Below the pieces are notes generated by a model that made no database searches, was not told the DNA's origin, and saw only the letters and a program-made list of their open reading frames with translations. A stretch of DNA of 64,000 nucleotides from assembly GCA_026545765.1 (NCBI GenBank), contig CM048839.1, forward strand, positions 51,196,677 through 51,260,676. Direction: 5' to 3'. A program made the translations under genes and the position numbers. Below are positions 20,772 through 31,419 of this stretch, piece by piece. Position 1 is the first letter of the stretch. The number at the start of each line of letters is the position of its first letter. The DNA comes from Plantago major. Its lineage: Eukaryota > Streptophyta > Magnoliopsida > Lamiales > Plantaginaceae.

Positions 20772-22027
20772 CCACTACCAACGCACGATACTTCTTCAGA
20801 GACCAATTCATCATCTGATGAAAGTTTGGGTGGTTCTTCTTCATCCAATCCTTTCGTACAAATGCAAAGCATGATAATACAAAACGTACCAAATATGATC
20901 CAACACTTCCAACAGCAACATCAACAACAAGACGAACCATGAAGGCCTAAGAAGAAGCGTTCTTACATTAACAGGTCAAGAGAAGAGCGTGGCAAACAAT
21001 TGGAGGAAGACTACTTCATGGATAAATCACCATATGCAGATAAATTTCGATAGAGATTCAAAATGACGAGGTCGTTGTTCGAACGGGTGGTTACAGGTGT
21101 GGTGCATCAAGATGATTACTTTGTGTGCAAGACAGATGCTCTTGGACGACAGGGGTTAACCACACTCCAAAAATATACCGCAGCCATTCACATGCTAGCT
21201 TATGGGGCTTCTGCCGATTCGGTTGATGAGTACTGCCGGCTTGGTGAAAGTACGGCTCTCAAGTGTCTTTCGCATTTTTGTGACGTCGTGGTTGCTGAGT
21301 TTGGTCCAACATACACGCGGAGGGCCAATGAAGCTGATCTACGAAGGCTTCTATCAATCAACGGTGCAAGAGGCTTTCCGGGCATGCTTGGGAGTATCGA
21401 CTGTATGCACTGGACATGGAAGAACTGTCTCAAGGCATGGCACGGTCAATTCCAAGGCAGAAGCAAAAAGCCTACCCTTGTGTTAGAAGCAGTAGCATCC
21501 CAAGATACTTGGATGGCACCTCAGGTCAACTTTGAGGTCAATGGCCATCAGTACGACATGTCTTACTACTTAACCGACATGACTTTTGGGCTGCATTTAT
21601 GAGTGCCATCCCGAATCCAGTAACTTTCAAAGAAGCCAAGTTCTCTGAGCGTCAGGAGTCTTGCCGGAAATATGTGGAACGTGCTTTTGGAGTTATGCAA
21701 GCAAGATTTGCAATAATACGGAATCCGGCCCTTGCAAACGACAGAGCCATACTCAGAAAGATTATGGATTGCTGCATCACACTCCACAACATGATAGTTG
21801 AGGATGAGCGCCACACATACCTAAACTATGACAAAGAAATCGAAGAGTTCGAACAAGATACCCGTGAGCATGTACCAGATGTGATTGACGGAGTTCGTAT
21901 CCGACGGATGCAATCTACAATAAATTCTATCCCGGATTACATGAAAAATACACAGCGAATGCATAGTTTGGTCAAGCATGACGAACTCACTACAGACTTG
22001 ATGGAACATATTTGGAGGATGCGTTGA
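20772..22027 (+). pseudogene. HARBI1-like PIF/Harbinger transposase, broken
   Basis: The first three codons (ATG TCC AAC) are at 4657-4665, and copia A1 separates them from the rest. The frame continues as a Ser/Gln-rich N-terminus, then KKRSYINRSREERGK, the helical domain (LTTLQKYTAAIHMLAYG) and the DDE nuclease. The first catalytic Asp is in GMLGSIDCMHW (near 21400) and the Glu is in YVERAFGVMQARF (near 21680). The stretch that normally holds the second Asp is absent: the frame passes from LEAVASQDTW straight to APQVNFEVNG. There are in-frame stops at TGA (near 20940) and TAG (near 21051), and a frameshift near 21590 splits the frame at the YYLTD region. It would catalyse cut-and-paste transposition but cannot be active. 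Confidence 0.9.
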
Positions 22028-22460
22028 TTGTGGAGCTTGCCCAATCGTGTATGGTGTGTTTGTTGCATTTTCATTTATGGGTTGTGTGTTTGCTGCATTT
22101 CTATTTGTGTGTTAGTTTGATTTAAATTTCCAGCCGTTTGTTGTAATATATTCGTGGTTTGAATGAAGTTTTACTTATCTAAATTATAATTGAATCTTAA
22201 TAAATTGTAAAACGAGTTTTATAAATGCAATTTCATTAATTTAAACTTCACTCTTATAACATGGTAAACATGTAAAAAAAAATTTAAAAAAAGTAATAAT
22301 TCCATGATATCGTGACGACGCGTCACCAATGCAGCAGAAGCACGTCACGACGCGCCGTCAACAGCCGACGACGTGTCATGAGGCGTCACCGTCATCACCT
22401 CACGGCGCGCCATGAGTAATGACGCGGGGTGGATTGGTGGCCGCCGCCACCTGTAGTGCA
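22028..22460 (+). other. 3' tail of the Harbinger element
   Basis: After the transposase stop comes an AT-rich spacer with repeats of a TGTGTGTTTG/TGCATTTC phrase. At 22305-22440 there is a sharply CG-rich block with many CGTCAC, GACGCG and GGCGCGCC words in both orientations. Such blocks are common next to the termini of plant Harbinger elements. No terminal repeat can be verified because the left end is off the window. Confidence 0.45.
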
Positions 22461-22539
22461 GTGTGTGTTTTTATTTTATTTTTAAATTTCGTTTTGTCCA
22501 CTTTTCAAACGACTATAACTTGAAATATAAAAATGTAAA

Positions 22540-22876
22540 AAATAATCCCATCTCCCATCTCCCACCTATCTTTCTCCTCTTTATTTTGATTTGAACTTAC
22601 AAAGCCACCGATACCGATGGAGCAGAATCTCGCCCATAGGTCACCAGCATTGGTGGTCTATGGAGTAGGAGGCGGAATTGAATTTGGAGGCAAATAGCAC
22701 ATCCGTTTTAATTTCTGCTTCCCCCCGGTTCGTATTCTTGTTACATTCTTTCTTCTCTAATCGTTTTTTTCTCAAAAATCTCTCTCCCCCAGTTCTTCAC
22801 CAATCTCTCCCATTATTTTTCTCCTCGATTCTACCATCTTAGAAGCATATCATACATCCATTCTTCCGAATTCGAG
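22540..22876 (+). other. 5'UTR exon of the host gene
   Basis: A CT-rich leader (CCCATCTCCCATCTCCCACC, then CTTTCTCCTC) begins about 80 bp after the Harbinger tail and ends at the splice donor TTCGAG|GTAATTG (22876/22877). No frame in it joins the downstream CDS. The exact transcription start is not visible. A weak TATA-like AAATATAAAAATG lies near 22520. Confidence 0.5.
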
Positions 22877-23153
22877 GTAATTGTGGCTAGAACCCTACCT
22901 AGTTTTCAATTTGGGATTTTTGCTAATTGTACTATTTTGAGTTCGAAATCTCTTCTATGATGTGTACTAGCATGTTGTTCTATCTTGATTATGTTTGATT
23001 GAGGCGAATTTACTTGTTTTATGCTAGAATGTTGAATCTATGCTTTACTATTCCTCCGCCCGTTCCCATTTACTTTACTTTTGGAGTGATAAAAATAAGG
23101 ATGGATTACTTTTTCATTAAAATAACGGTGTATGGTTGAAATTTTGTGTTGTA

Positions 23154-23350
23154 CTCCCTCCCCTCCTTCACAGAGAATACGTTAAGGTTGAAATGTGGGA
23201 AAAAGTGTACTTTTATTAGCAAAAGTTGGAATTTGAGTGTAAAGTTGAGATCGTTTATTTGTTGGGTATTGGGCAGCTTCCTTTTTTTGGTAACGTATGA
23301 AGTTTTGTGGCTAAAAATGACAAATCTATGAAGTTCTACGGGACGGAGAG
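23154..23350. mobile_element. Probable Stowaway-like MITE remnant in intron 1
   Basis: The left end TACTCCCTCCCCTCC and the right end TACGGGACGGAGAG form a degenerate inverted pair of the Stowaway type. A further Stowaway-like end (ATTCCTCCGCCCGTTCCCATT) at about 23048 suggests a second, older copy into which this one inserted. Flanking TA is clear only on the left. Confidence 0.4.
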
Positions 23351-23613
23351 TTTTTTTTTAATTGGGTTTTGTGAAGTTAATATATTAAATATTATAGTGG
23401 GAGTAAGATTTGACAAAAATGGAAACGGAAAGCTTTAAATTGGAATGGAAAGCTTCCGATGGCACGGAAAGTAGTATTTTTGGATTCAAGATGGGTGAAT
23501 CGTGAGAAGGGGATTTATGTTTGTCTTTACTGTGGAATTGATCGTTGCATACTAAGGAATTCATGCTAATTTTTTCTTAAGGATTAAACAAGCAATTTGT
23601 TCTTTCTATAGAT

Positions 23614-24959
23614 ATGGATATGGAGGATGAGAATTTAGATTATCAAGTATATAAGGGTGATGTCAAAGCCTTGACTTCTCAATTCAAGGAACAAGAATCT
23701 CACCTTAACCTTAAACGCAGGTAGGTGCTTTTGCTTGCCACTCTTTTCTTCTTTGTTCGACATTGTTGTTTTAGTAAATCACCTTATATATGTAACCGTT
23801 TAATTAATTGTCAGGTGGTTGATGGATTTACCCTTAAAGAAGGCTGAAGAGAATCGAGTTAAAGAGTTATTGTGTGCTGACAGGTATGTCGTAATTTTTC
23901 ATACTGTATGGTTGATATATTTACCCTTAATGATTTTTTGTGTGCTGACAGGTATGCCATAATTTCATATTGTATGGTTGATAAATTTACCGTTTGATGA
24001 TTTTCTTAAACTCTGCTGCATTCAAACCTTCCTTGACCAACTTTGTTTAGTGTTGTGCTTGGTCTTTCATTCTTGAAATGTCTAATATGCCCAATCAGCA
24101 ATGTGAGTCTTACTAGTATGACTTGTGATAAATTTTTCGAAGTTTCAATGGTTATGTGATTAAAAAAAGTTTGGCCACTTTTGTGATATAAGTTAGAAAG
24201 TTTAGATGGTTATTTGAAATTAATCCTTTGTTTAAAACAAAGCTTTCCTTTTTTTCTCTCAAGTGTGAGTTGAAGAACCCTTAAGATGTAAGTTATATTT
24301 CCGTGTATTTCCGTTTTCGTTATATGTACAAGTGACATAATCTATAGTCCAAGGAAGTGTTGGTTGCTGAAGTATGTGCACTATAAATCTTTGATAAAGT
24401 ATTCATAGTCACGCTGTATGTTAAGATGTATTCATACTCTCACGGTATGTTAAGAAAATACACCAACTCTGAATTAGTTTAGCTCAGTAACCAACAGTTC
24501 CTGAAGAAAATTTCTTTCTTTTCCTGAAACTGTTCCTTTTCGCATTATAACTTTAATGTTACGAGCCACGAAATTTTAGCTCGAAGTTACATTGTACTAT
24601 CAGCTTTGCCATCCTTTGCTCTATTATGCACTTGATCAACCCTGTTGCTGTAGTCCAGAAAGTCTCCAAGTGCTAGCTTGCCTCAAGTTAAGGCATGATT
24701 ACAGAGTTGGTTATTGAGTACTTGATATTGTTCTTAACCATTTTAGCTTATATGTTTATGTTAACATGAAAGTTCGATGTTATGTTGACTTTCATGATAC
24801 AACGAGAGTTGACTCCTCTTTTTCTGTTTGCAGGAATATGCCGGAATCATTAATTAGAGAAGACGATGTGAGTATTAGATTGTTGTTAAAAATAGACTTT
24901 GTGGTACACATAAACTATGTTTTTAATTTTGTTGCATCTATAGTAGTAGTAGTAGTAGT

Positions 24960-25047
<88 letters not shown>

Positions 25048-27455
25048 TATGTAATGGTTTGTTTTTATTAGGACATCGACCTGGCTCTCATTATGTCTAA
25101 TCATTTTTTCCTACACAGACATGCATACCACCACTGTCCGGAAAATATTTAGGTAGACATAGTCTAAGACGCTTAAGTTTCATGTGTTATTTGTCAATAT
25201 ACATTTTTCGCATTGTCAGAGTACAGTGAATTTAATTGTGATAATATATATTTGAACAAGACTTTTTAGCATTCTGGAGGATTGGTCAAGGGGCGGATGA
25301 TTGGGTTTGGTAATAATGCTTAATCTAGTTATTTTTCTTGCTTTAGTAAGTACATTGTTGTTGCACATGTAAGCTTGCTTTACTAAGTACATTGTTATTG
25401 CACAGGTAAGCTATGAGAACATCAAAACTATTATTGAGACCGGATTTGGAGCACATAAGCATGGAGTGGAACACTTCAGTGTTCAAGAAGAGGTGCAGAT
25501 TTTGAAGTCACCTGATGATTATAGAGATCTACTCTTGCTGCTCGATGGTATGACAAGCAAAGGCTTATGTTCTTTTGTTAATGTACTAACTGGGGGAATG
25601 GTTAAGTTCGAGAAAACCAATTTGATTATGAAGAGGACGATCAAAGAACATCTTGGGAGGTTTAATAGCGATAAAAGTGGTGCATGGGAAATAACTGAAA
25701 CAAATTTCAGAACTGTTAAATGATCCAAGAAACTTCCATGAGAGTCTGCAGGCGGTTCCAACTATTTGCGAGGCCTATTTTGATGCTGCTAATAAGGTTC
25801 TAGATGGACTAGAAGACTTTTGTTCTATAACATTGCGGGCAATGAAGAGGAAGATAGACGGCATCAAAGGATATATCCCTGCTTTAAAACGTTCTGGGAA
25901 GAAACATTTAATTCATCCATTAAGGAATGAGTGCAAGATTCTTCTTGACCTCGGTAAAGGGGGTGAACCGTCAGAACGATTAGGTTCAGCACTGGGAGTT
26001 GCAGGCTTAGAACTAACACATGTACGTAACTGTCCAGTTGCAGTAAACTTCAGGATTTTTTCACGTGAAGTAAAAGCACTGCAAAGTGATGTAGCAAAAG
26101 CTATCTGGTTGCTAAAAGAACAACCCAAGAGACTGTGTGTGGTTGAGCTGAGAATGGTGCTGGCCTTGCTGGATCCTAATGCTGAATTGTCAGAGAGAAG
26201 TCTCTCAGAGAATAGTCTATGTATAATGGTCCGTAATTTACTGAGAGACTACCTTTTTGAATGTGGTGACATGGAGGAGGTCCCTGATAGTTTGATCAAA
26301 ACACTAGACATTATTAATGGAAAATCACTTCAATTTGACAAAAAGAAAGCCTCATCTGAAATTTATTTATCTCCTCAAGATAGAGTGGAAAAGGAAATGC
26401 AGAGGGAGGTTGAACATGTTTTAGCTGTCAGTGCTCAAGCAAAAGAAGTTTTAATGGACTGGTTTCCTGGACATGAATTCGTTGAAGATTTTGCCACAGC
26501 ATATACGGAGGACTTTGAAGAAAGTGATACGCCTTTTACTTGTGATGATGATGAGCAAAGACATTGTGAATTTGAATTTCATGATTCACAAAGCCAAACA
26601 TCAAGTATTGGTGAGACCTCTCCTGATAAGTTAAATTCACATGTCTCAACGAGTGAAGCAGACAGTTGTCATGTCCGTTCGCCTCATGGGACCTTAAATG
26701 AGCCAGCGCATATAAAAAAAAAGGATTTTGATGTAACCTCTTGTTCTGATCATTTGCATTCAGTTAAGGAATCAGAAATACATGAGTCTGGCCAACATAT
26801 GGACACAGAACATGGCTCATCGAAGAGACGTATTGTAAAAATGGAAGTGGTCTGGCCTGATCCATTTGAAGCTACCTCTTTTGCTAGAACTCTGGATAAG
26901 AGTGGATGTAAAAAGGAAGAACCCGAAGGTTTTTGCATTAGTACTCCAATAACATCTAAAACTCCCGACTTTTCTTCTGAAGGAAGAAATGTGGAGTACT
27001 GTCACCAGAACACGTCTTGTAATGCATACCTTGAGATCCAGGAAGCTTGCGATACGACAAGTATGGTAGCGTATAGGTTTGTGGGCCGCATGTTGGAGGA
27101 GCTTGCCAAGATGAAAGGTATGGAGCTATACCAGGGTGACAGATCATATCTTCGAAGTGGTGCTCCAATTACGGAACATTCTGAAGGTAACCTCTCTTAA
27201 AACTAGTTTAGGGGTTGAATCTCGTATGTACTTGTGAGTAATATTTACCAGAAACAATTAAGGGTGTACAGTTGTCATAGTGGTGTTTTGGTAATGTTTA
27301 TGAGTTTAATTCACCTTATATAACTTTCTTGTTTACCTGACTTGCCTTTCCATGACTTCTTTCTTTTATCTTCAGAATCTGATGAGGCATTGTTGACATC
27401 TAAATTCCCTCAACTGTGGAAAGATGTGCTTGAGGGCTATCCATGCTTTAAATGA
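23614..27455 (+). CDS. Host gene of unknown function, about 690 aa, five coding exons
   Basis: Coding exons deduced from GT-AG borders and phase: 23614-23720, 23815-23883, 24834-24867, 25406-27186 and 27376-27455 (stop TGA 27453-27455). The protein starts MDMEDENLDYQVYKGD and ends LWKDVLEGYPCFK. It is mostly helical and charged, with a Ser/Asp/Glu-rich low-complexity part (about residues 380-560) and a conserved-looking C-terminal block (NAYLEIQEACDTTSMVAYRF). I do not recognise the family; no catalytic motif, signal peptide or membrane helix is evident. A one-base frame change lies near 25695-25720: the frame ending TETNFRTVK stops, while LKQISELLNDP continues open in the next frame up to 27186. 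This is either a sequencing error (a CTG lies at the site) or a disabling mutation. Confidence 0.72.
24943..25050. repeat. (TAA)n microsatellite in intron 4
   Basis: A run of GTA triplets passes into about 30 TAA/ATA triplets with a single TAT interruption near 25003. It lies within the 538-bp intron between the exons ending at 24867 and starting at 25406. Confidence 0.97.
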
Positions 27456-27505
27456 TTGGCGCGCATGAAGAGGAATTATTTATTTTCGGTGATGCCATGT
27501 TGAAA
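27456..27505 (+). other. First part of the host gene 3'UTR, spliced
   Basis: Sequence after the stop codon ends at the strong donor TTGAAA|GTAAGT (27505/27506). The 3'UTR intron would run to the acceptor CTTGCAG at 29111 and contain the hAT element. The final exon starts at 29112. Confidence 0.5.
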
Positions 27506-27705
27506 GTAAGTCTGTAATTAACCTACTTTACTGAGTTACTAATATTTAAGATACTTGGTGTGTTTTATGTGATTGATGTTTTAGATTGAACACTTAAACA
27601 TGCACCTAGCTAATTGAGATTTGCTTGACAAATGAGTTTGTATAAATATGGTGTTTTAGATTTTGAATGGTGATAGTTTATGAGATTTGGGTAATTAATG
27701 CGAAC

Positions 27706-28854
27706 CAGGCCTGGCTAAGCCCATGCGCGGTAAGCCCAACCGCGCAGGGCCTCGCCTTTTCTAGGGCCCTCAAGCCCAAATTTAGGGCCCAACTCTAGAG
27801 TGAAGTAAAAAAAAAAAAAAAAAAAAAAAAAGAATAAATGAAAATAGAAGAAGACTTCTTGCAGACAGCATCAATAATTTCGGCGGCCAGCATCTTTAGT
27901 TCTCTTTTCACGATTTCTTGTGCTTTTTCATCCCTAATTTCTCTCATCATCTATTCAATTCCTTACATTTCGGGAAAAAAGGTCATTGCTCATTGTTATT
28001 ATTTGATTTTTCCTTCATCCTAATATTTCATACAAATCTATCTTAATCCAATTCTAGCTCTGTTTTGTTAGCAATCTGGGTTTCACTTATTGATTTGATA
28101 AAAAGACAAGCAAGTAGTTGGAATTTTGATTTGAGCATCTCACCTCTTTGATTTTTTAGCTTTTAATGGGTATCTTTTACTCGTCTTGGCTGCCTAATTC
28201 CCTAAACTGCCTGCTTCTTGAGTTCATGAGTTCATGAGTCTGGGTTTATCATTTTACTGAATTCTCGACTGAAAATAATTCTTTATTGTTGAATTACTAA
28301 GTTTGTTATTAACTGCATCTGTTTAATCTAAGACTTTACATTGAAAGGCAATTCTTTATTATTTGGTCATGTTGTAATGCTGTGTTTTTGTCTTTTATGT
28401 AAACCAACTAGTGAAGTAGTCAGGTCCAGAAATGAGAATTTTGAAAGACTTTTTGGTGGCCGAGTAAGGTGATTAAGTGAAAACTTCAAACTGTTTTAGA
28501 GTTAGACCAGAGACGGTTAGTTTGATGAATTTCTGTATAAAATAATTCCTATTATTGCAAAAAAAATATCATAGGTCAATGTTACAAGAATGACTCAACA
28601 GACTAACGATGATAGCTATTGATAATGATATGACGGAGAAAGTGAGTTACAAAGATTTAATTGATGAAGCTAGAAGAGTTGCACTTTTCAACTAATATTT
28701 TTAGTCGTTTGTAATATGTATTTTTTGAAAAAAGATTTATGTACTACTTGTAGTGGATGATTTTTGTTACTTATCATTTCTATAAAAGAAAATTTTACTG
28801 GGGCCTCGTTTAACAATTTCGCACAGGGCCCTTTAAATCTCGAAGACGGCCCTG
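27706..28854. mobile_element. Non-autonomous hAT transposon in the 3'UTR intron
   Basis: The 1149-bp element starts CAGGCCTGGC and ends GACGGCCCTG. The ends form degenerate inverted repeats of the CAGGGCC type, with further GGGCCCT words inside both ends. The exact 8-bp duplication ATGCGAAC flanks it at 27698-27705 and 28855-28862. TIR type and duplication length define the hAT superfamily. No transposase frame is present. A run of 25 A lies at 27807-27831 and the rest is AT-rich. Confidence 0.93.
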
Positions 28855-29111
28855 ATGCGAACCCGTAACTGTCATGGGGCATCAGAGCATGCCAAGCAAT
28901 ATTTATTGAACATTTAGCCTCAGAATGATTGGCCTTGTGTGACATTCTGCTATTCAAGTGAAATCACTTCTGTTACTCGTAGTTCATGTTTGCGATCTGC
29001 TGGTTCACATGTTTGATCAATTTGCTGAGTTCATGTTTGCTTCTGATCTTCTTGAAGTTTAGTTTGCTGAGTTAATACATTCATTATGAGTTTAATGTTT
29101 TATGCTTGCAG

Positions 29112-29300
29112 GTGCAGCCAGGGAACTTTTTGGAAGGTGCAGTTATATTTTGTACTTGATGATAATTATATACTTCAATGGTTGCCTTTGAACATAAGTA
29201 GGATGCTTTATGTTTTTTGAAGGACTGTAATCGACTAATCGTTATCTTTGGAACTGCTAATCGATTTTAGGACTTTGAAGTACATTTCAATTATTATCGT
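29112..29300 (+). other. Probable terminal 3'UTR exon of the host gene
   Basis: This follows the acceptor TTATGCTTGCAG|GTGCAGCC. It holds no sizeable frame and has several TTTGAA/ATAAGT-like words but no clear polyadenylation signal I would insist on. The end is set arbitrarily. The interval 29300-29380 shows nothing else. Confidence 0.35.
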
Positions 29301-29379
29301 AAAATTAAGATTTTGGCGGTGTTTAATTTATGTTTTGGATGGCCAAAAGATTGATTACGTTGCTGGCTGTTTCTTTGTA

Positions 29380-29885
29380 AAAAGGTGCCCGTGTTTTATG
29401 TTGTCGAACGCAGTATATATTATCTCTTCATTCAACTTAGCTCCAGTGATGCCATCTTCCCAGACACAAGTAACAGAATCAAAACCGTTGGCGTATTTGT
29501 TTTGTATATCAATCCAAGGAAAACCTCCGGGTCATACTTTAGGAAAGTGGCATGAGCAACTTGAAGACGTTCAAGTTGGAGAGGAAACTCCAAGTCTGCA
29601 TCTCCCACCATGTTCTGAATCTTGAAGTTCTTGAAGGTTGCATTGAATCTGAGTTTGTGGAGAATCCTTGCATATTTCCAAGCGGCCACTTTCGAATCGT
29701 CTTTTGTCTTAGCCCTAGTGCACACCATCTTTTCAGAGCGATTATTTTCGCCTCTTCGATAATCAAATCCTGATGATGACAGTGGAGAATCGCTTGGGTT
29801 TGTCCTTTGCGTTGCGAGCATAGTGGTTTTGGCGAGGTCTAGTTCGCAGTCCAGGTTCACAGTGGACACGATATTTGCTACCCAT
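29380..29885 (-). pseudogene. TATA-binding protein (TBP) pseudogene
   Basis: The minus strand reads the TBP core almost end to end: VANIVSTVNLDCELDL (near 29880-29830), RNAKDKPKRFSTVIIRI in another frame (near 29810-29765), EAKIIAL, KMVCTRAKTKDDSKVAAWKYARI, FKNFKIQNMVGDADLEFPLQLE, YDPEVFLGLIY, then ITGAKLNEEIIYTAFDNI in yet another frame (29450-29390). Both halves of the saddle-shaped DNA-binding repeat are represented. At least three frameshifts, an internal loss (the segment between ALIF and GKMVC) and many changes at conserved residues show it is dead. A TTTTTTCTAG acceptor-like sequence precedes the first block, so it may be a duplicated genomic fragment rather than a processed copy. No N-terminal exon is found. 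Confidence 0.88.
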
Positions 29886-29904
29886 GCTAGAAAAAATAAA
29901 CAGA

Positions 29905-30470
29905 TGTTATGTAATAATAGGATAGTTGATAAACATTCACCTCCCCACTTATTCATATATCCATGATTGATTATAGATTATGGTGTACTATTTATATAAT
30001 CTTTGTAACTCTTATATTTACAACTCTAATCACCCCACTACTTTATATACTTTATGATGTGATTAAATCTCCTATTTGTAGCCCATAAATAGTTGCTCAT
30101 GAGGTTTGTTGCTTACACACGAATCATTTGATAAGATGAATGAAATACTTTTCTACTCTACTCTCTCATTTCTTATTGTTCTTATTTTCTTTCCTATCAC
30201 ATTAGTTCTATAATTTGTAATGCGATATTAGCACGATAGTGCTCAACCATCTGACTATCCAAATACATGTACGAAATTCATAAAGAAAATCCAAACTCCT
30301 CACAAATACTATCAACCGTCGGTGGTCGAGATGAAAATTTGTTCTTGCTTTTATTGCCACACTGATTGTTGCCTACAACATAATCAAGAGGAAAATTTAT
30401 ATACTAGTCAATTGATTCATATTATTATTTTTCTGTTTGAGAATTATATACTAGTAAGTCTTTTGTTTTT
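29905..30470 (+). mobile_element. Old Ty1/copia LTR and start of internal region
   Basis: From TGTTATGTAATAATAGG the sequence follows the pattern of short plant copia LTRs: an AT-rich U3, CCCATAAATAG as TATA region (near 30085), GATGAATGAAATAC, and a CT-rich ACTCTACTCTCTCATTTC near 30160. It ends near 30200-30220, followed by a degenerate primer-type sequence (ATTAGCACGATAGTGCTC). No second LTR or pol is present and no duplication is evident, so this is a truncated remnant. Confidence 0.45.
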
Positions 30471-30495
30471 TTATGCGTCAAATCAAGTCCTTAAT

Positions 30496-31033
30496 TTATG
30501 AGCCAAGAGCAATATCAAGGTTCACTAGAAAAAGCACGTAGTGAGTTGATACGTTGCCCCCGAGTGTCGTTCTCGAAGGACTTAACTAAGCTTGTCGGTG
30601 TTTTAAAGTACTAGTTTGTCTAGAATTGCGTCTTACGACCTCCAATTCTTTCTTTCACAAATCACACAAAGATTAAACATCAAACACGAGTTTATAATCA
30701 ATTAAAGGAGACATGGGGTGGTGGTTTCATCAAGAGCTAGCTAGTATAGGAATACACGACGTAGTAGAGTCGTCAATTCTACTAGTCAGCATTTGTAGTC
30801 GAATGTGTTGGGCTTAAATCGTAAGTAACCCTGAGGGTGTGAATCCCTCTTGTGGATTTTGGGTATTAAGAAACGATTGCTAAGACATTAAACTAGAAAT
30901 GATTCGCAAGAATTCAGCAAACAAAACAATAGTGTATTTTCATCCAAAAGTCCTATACTAGCATGCTCATGAATTCACCACAAACCCATGGGTGATATTT
31001 AGCTACTCATGTTGTCACAGGCAAGAGAAATGA
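30496..31033. mobile_element. Gypsy LTR fragment related to the 538-4490 family
   Basis: Phrases shared in order with the LTRs at 538 and 3019 are CGTTCTCGAAGGACTTAACTAAGCT (compare CGTTCTCTAGGGAATTAATTAAGCT), a run of short exon-like AAAC phrases, and TTTAGCTACTCAT near 30998. It stops abruptly at the LTR of copia B, which therefore inserted into it. The other part would lie beyond B and is not in the window. Confidence 0.5.
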
Positions 31034-31419
31034 TGTTGGTCCAGATAACGACAAAGTAAAAGACTGGGGGGGGGGGAGGTTGAATAGTCTTTTCAAACTT
31101 TTGTCGATAAAACAGTTTCTCAGATATCTTTACAGGTATCTCATACTTATAATCAGAAAGCGGAAGTCTTTTGTGATAAGTGCACGTGTCAGTAAGCAGT
31201 AAGGTGTGTAAATACTCAGCAAGCAATAAATAAACAGTAAGTAAAGTGCAATAAGTAAATAACACAGTGCTTTTATAGTGGTATCTAAAGGTGGCGTAAT
31301 CCCTCAACTAATCCACTCGCCCTTTCTCAGGACTTGAATCCACTAAGATATGATGATGAGTCCTCATTACAAAATCATATCTCTTGATCCCTTTTACACT
31401 AGCACTACAAAAATCTACT

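Larger units (their letters stand above)
1..22460 (+). mobile_element. Decayed PIF/Harbinger-type transposon, split by two LTR retrotransposons
   Basis: Three stretches read as one element on the + strand: 1-537, 4496-4665 and 20772 to about 22460. The first holds the end of what looks like the Myb/SANT-type accessory ORF. The second holds a TATA box, leader and transposase start codon. The third holds the rest of a HARBI1-like transposase and a CG-rich terminal tail. Removing the two inserted retrotransposons, each with a 5-bp target duplication, restores continuity across the transposase start. The left terminus lies outside the window, so terminal inverted repeats and target duplication cannot be checked. 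The right end, near 22460, is inferred from the change in base composition just before the host gene leader. Confidence 0.6.

Noticed and set aside
24766-25071. 101-aa frame with poly-Ile tail
   Set aside because: Translation of the (TAA)n microsatellite in an intron.
27838-28023. 61-aa open frame rich in Ile/Ser inside the hAT element
   Set aside because: Lies directly after a 25-A run in AT-rich sequence, no hAT transposase motif, no codon structure; chance frame.
29432-29956. 174-aa frame considered as an intact TBP-related gene
   Set aside because: The frame crosses conserved TBP blocks that are shifted in other frames and its N-terminus comes from an unrelated LTR; it is a pseudogene.
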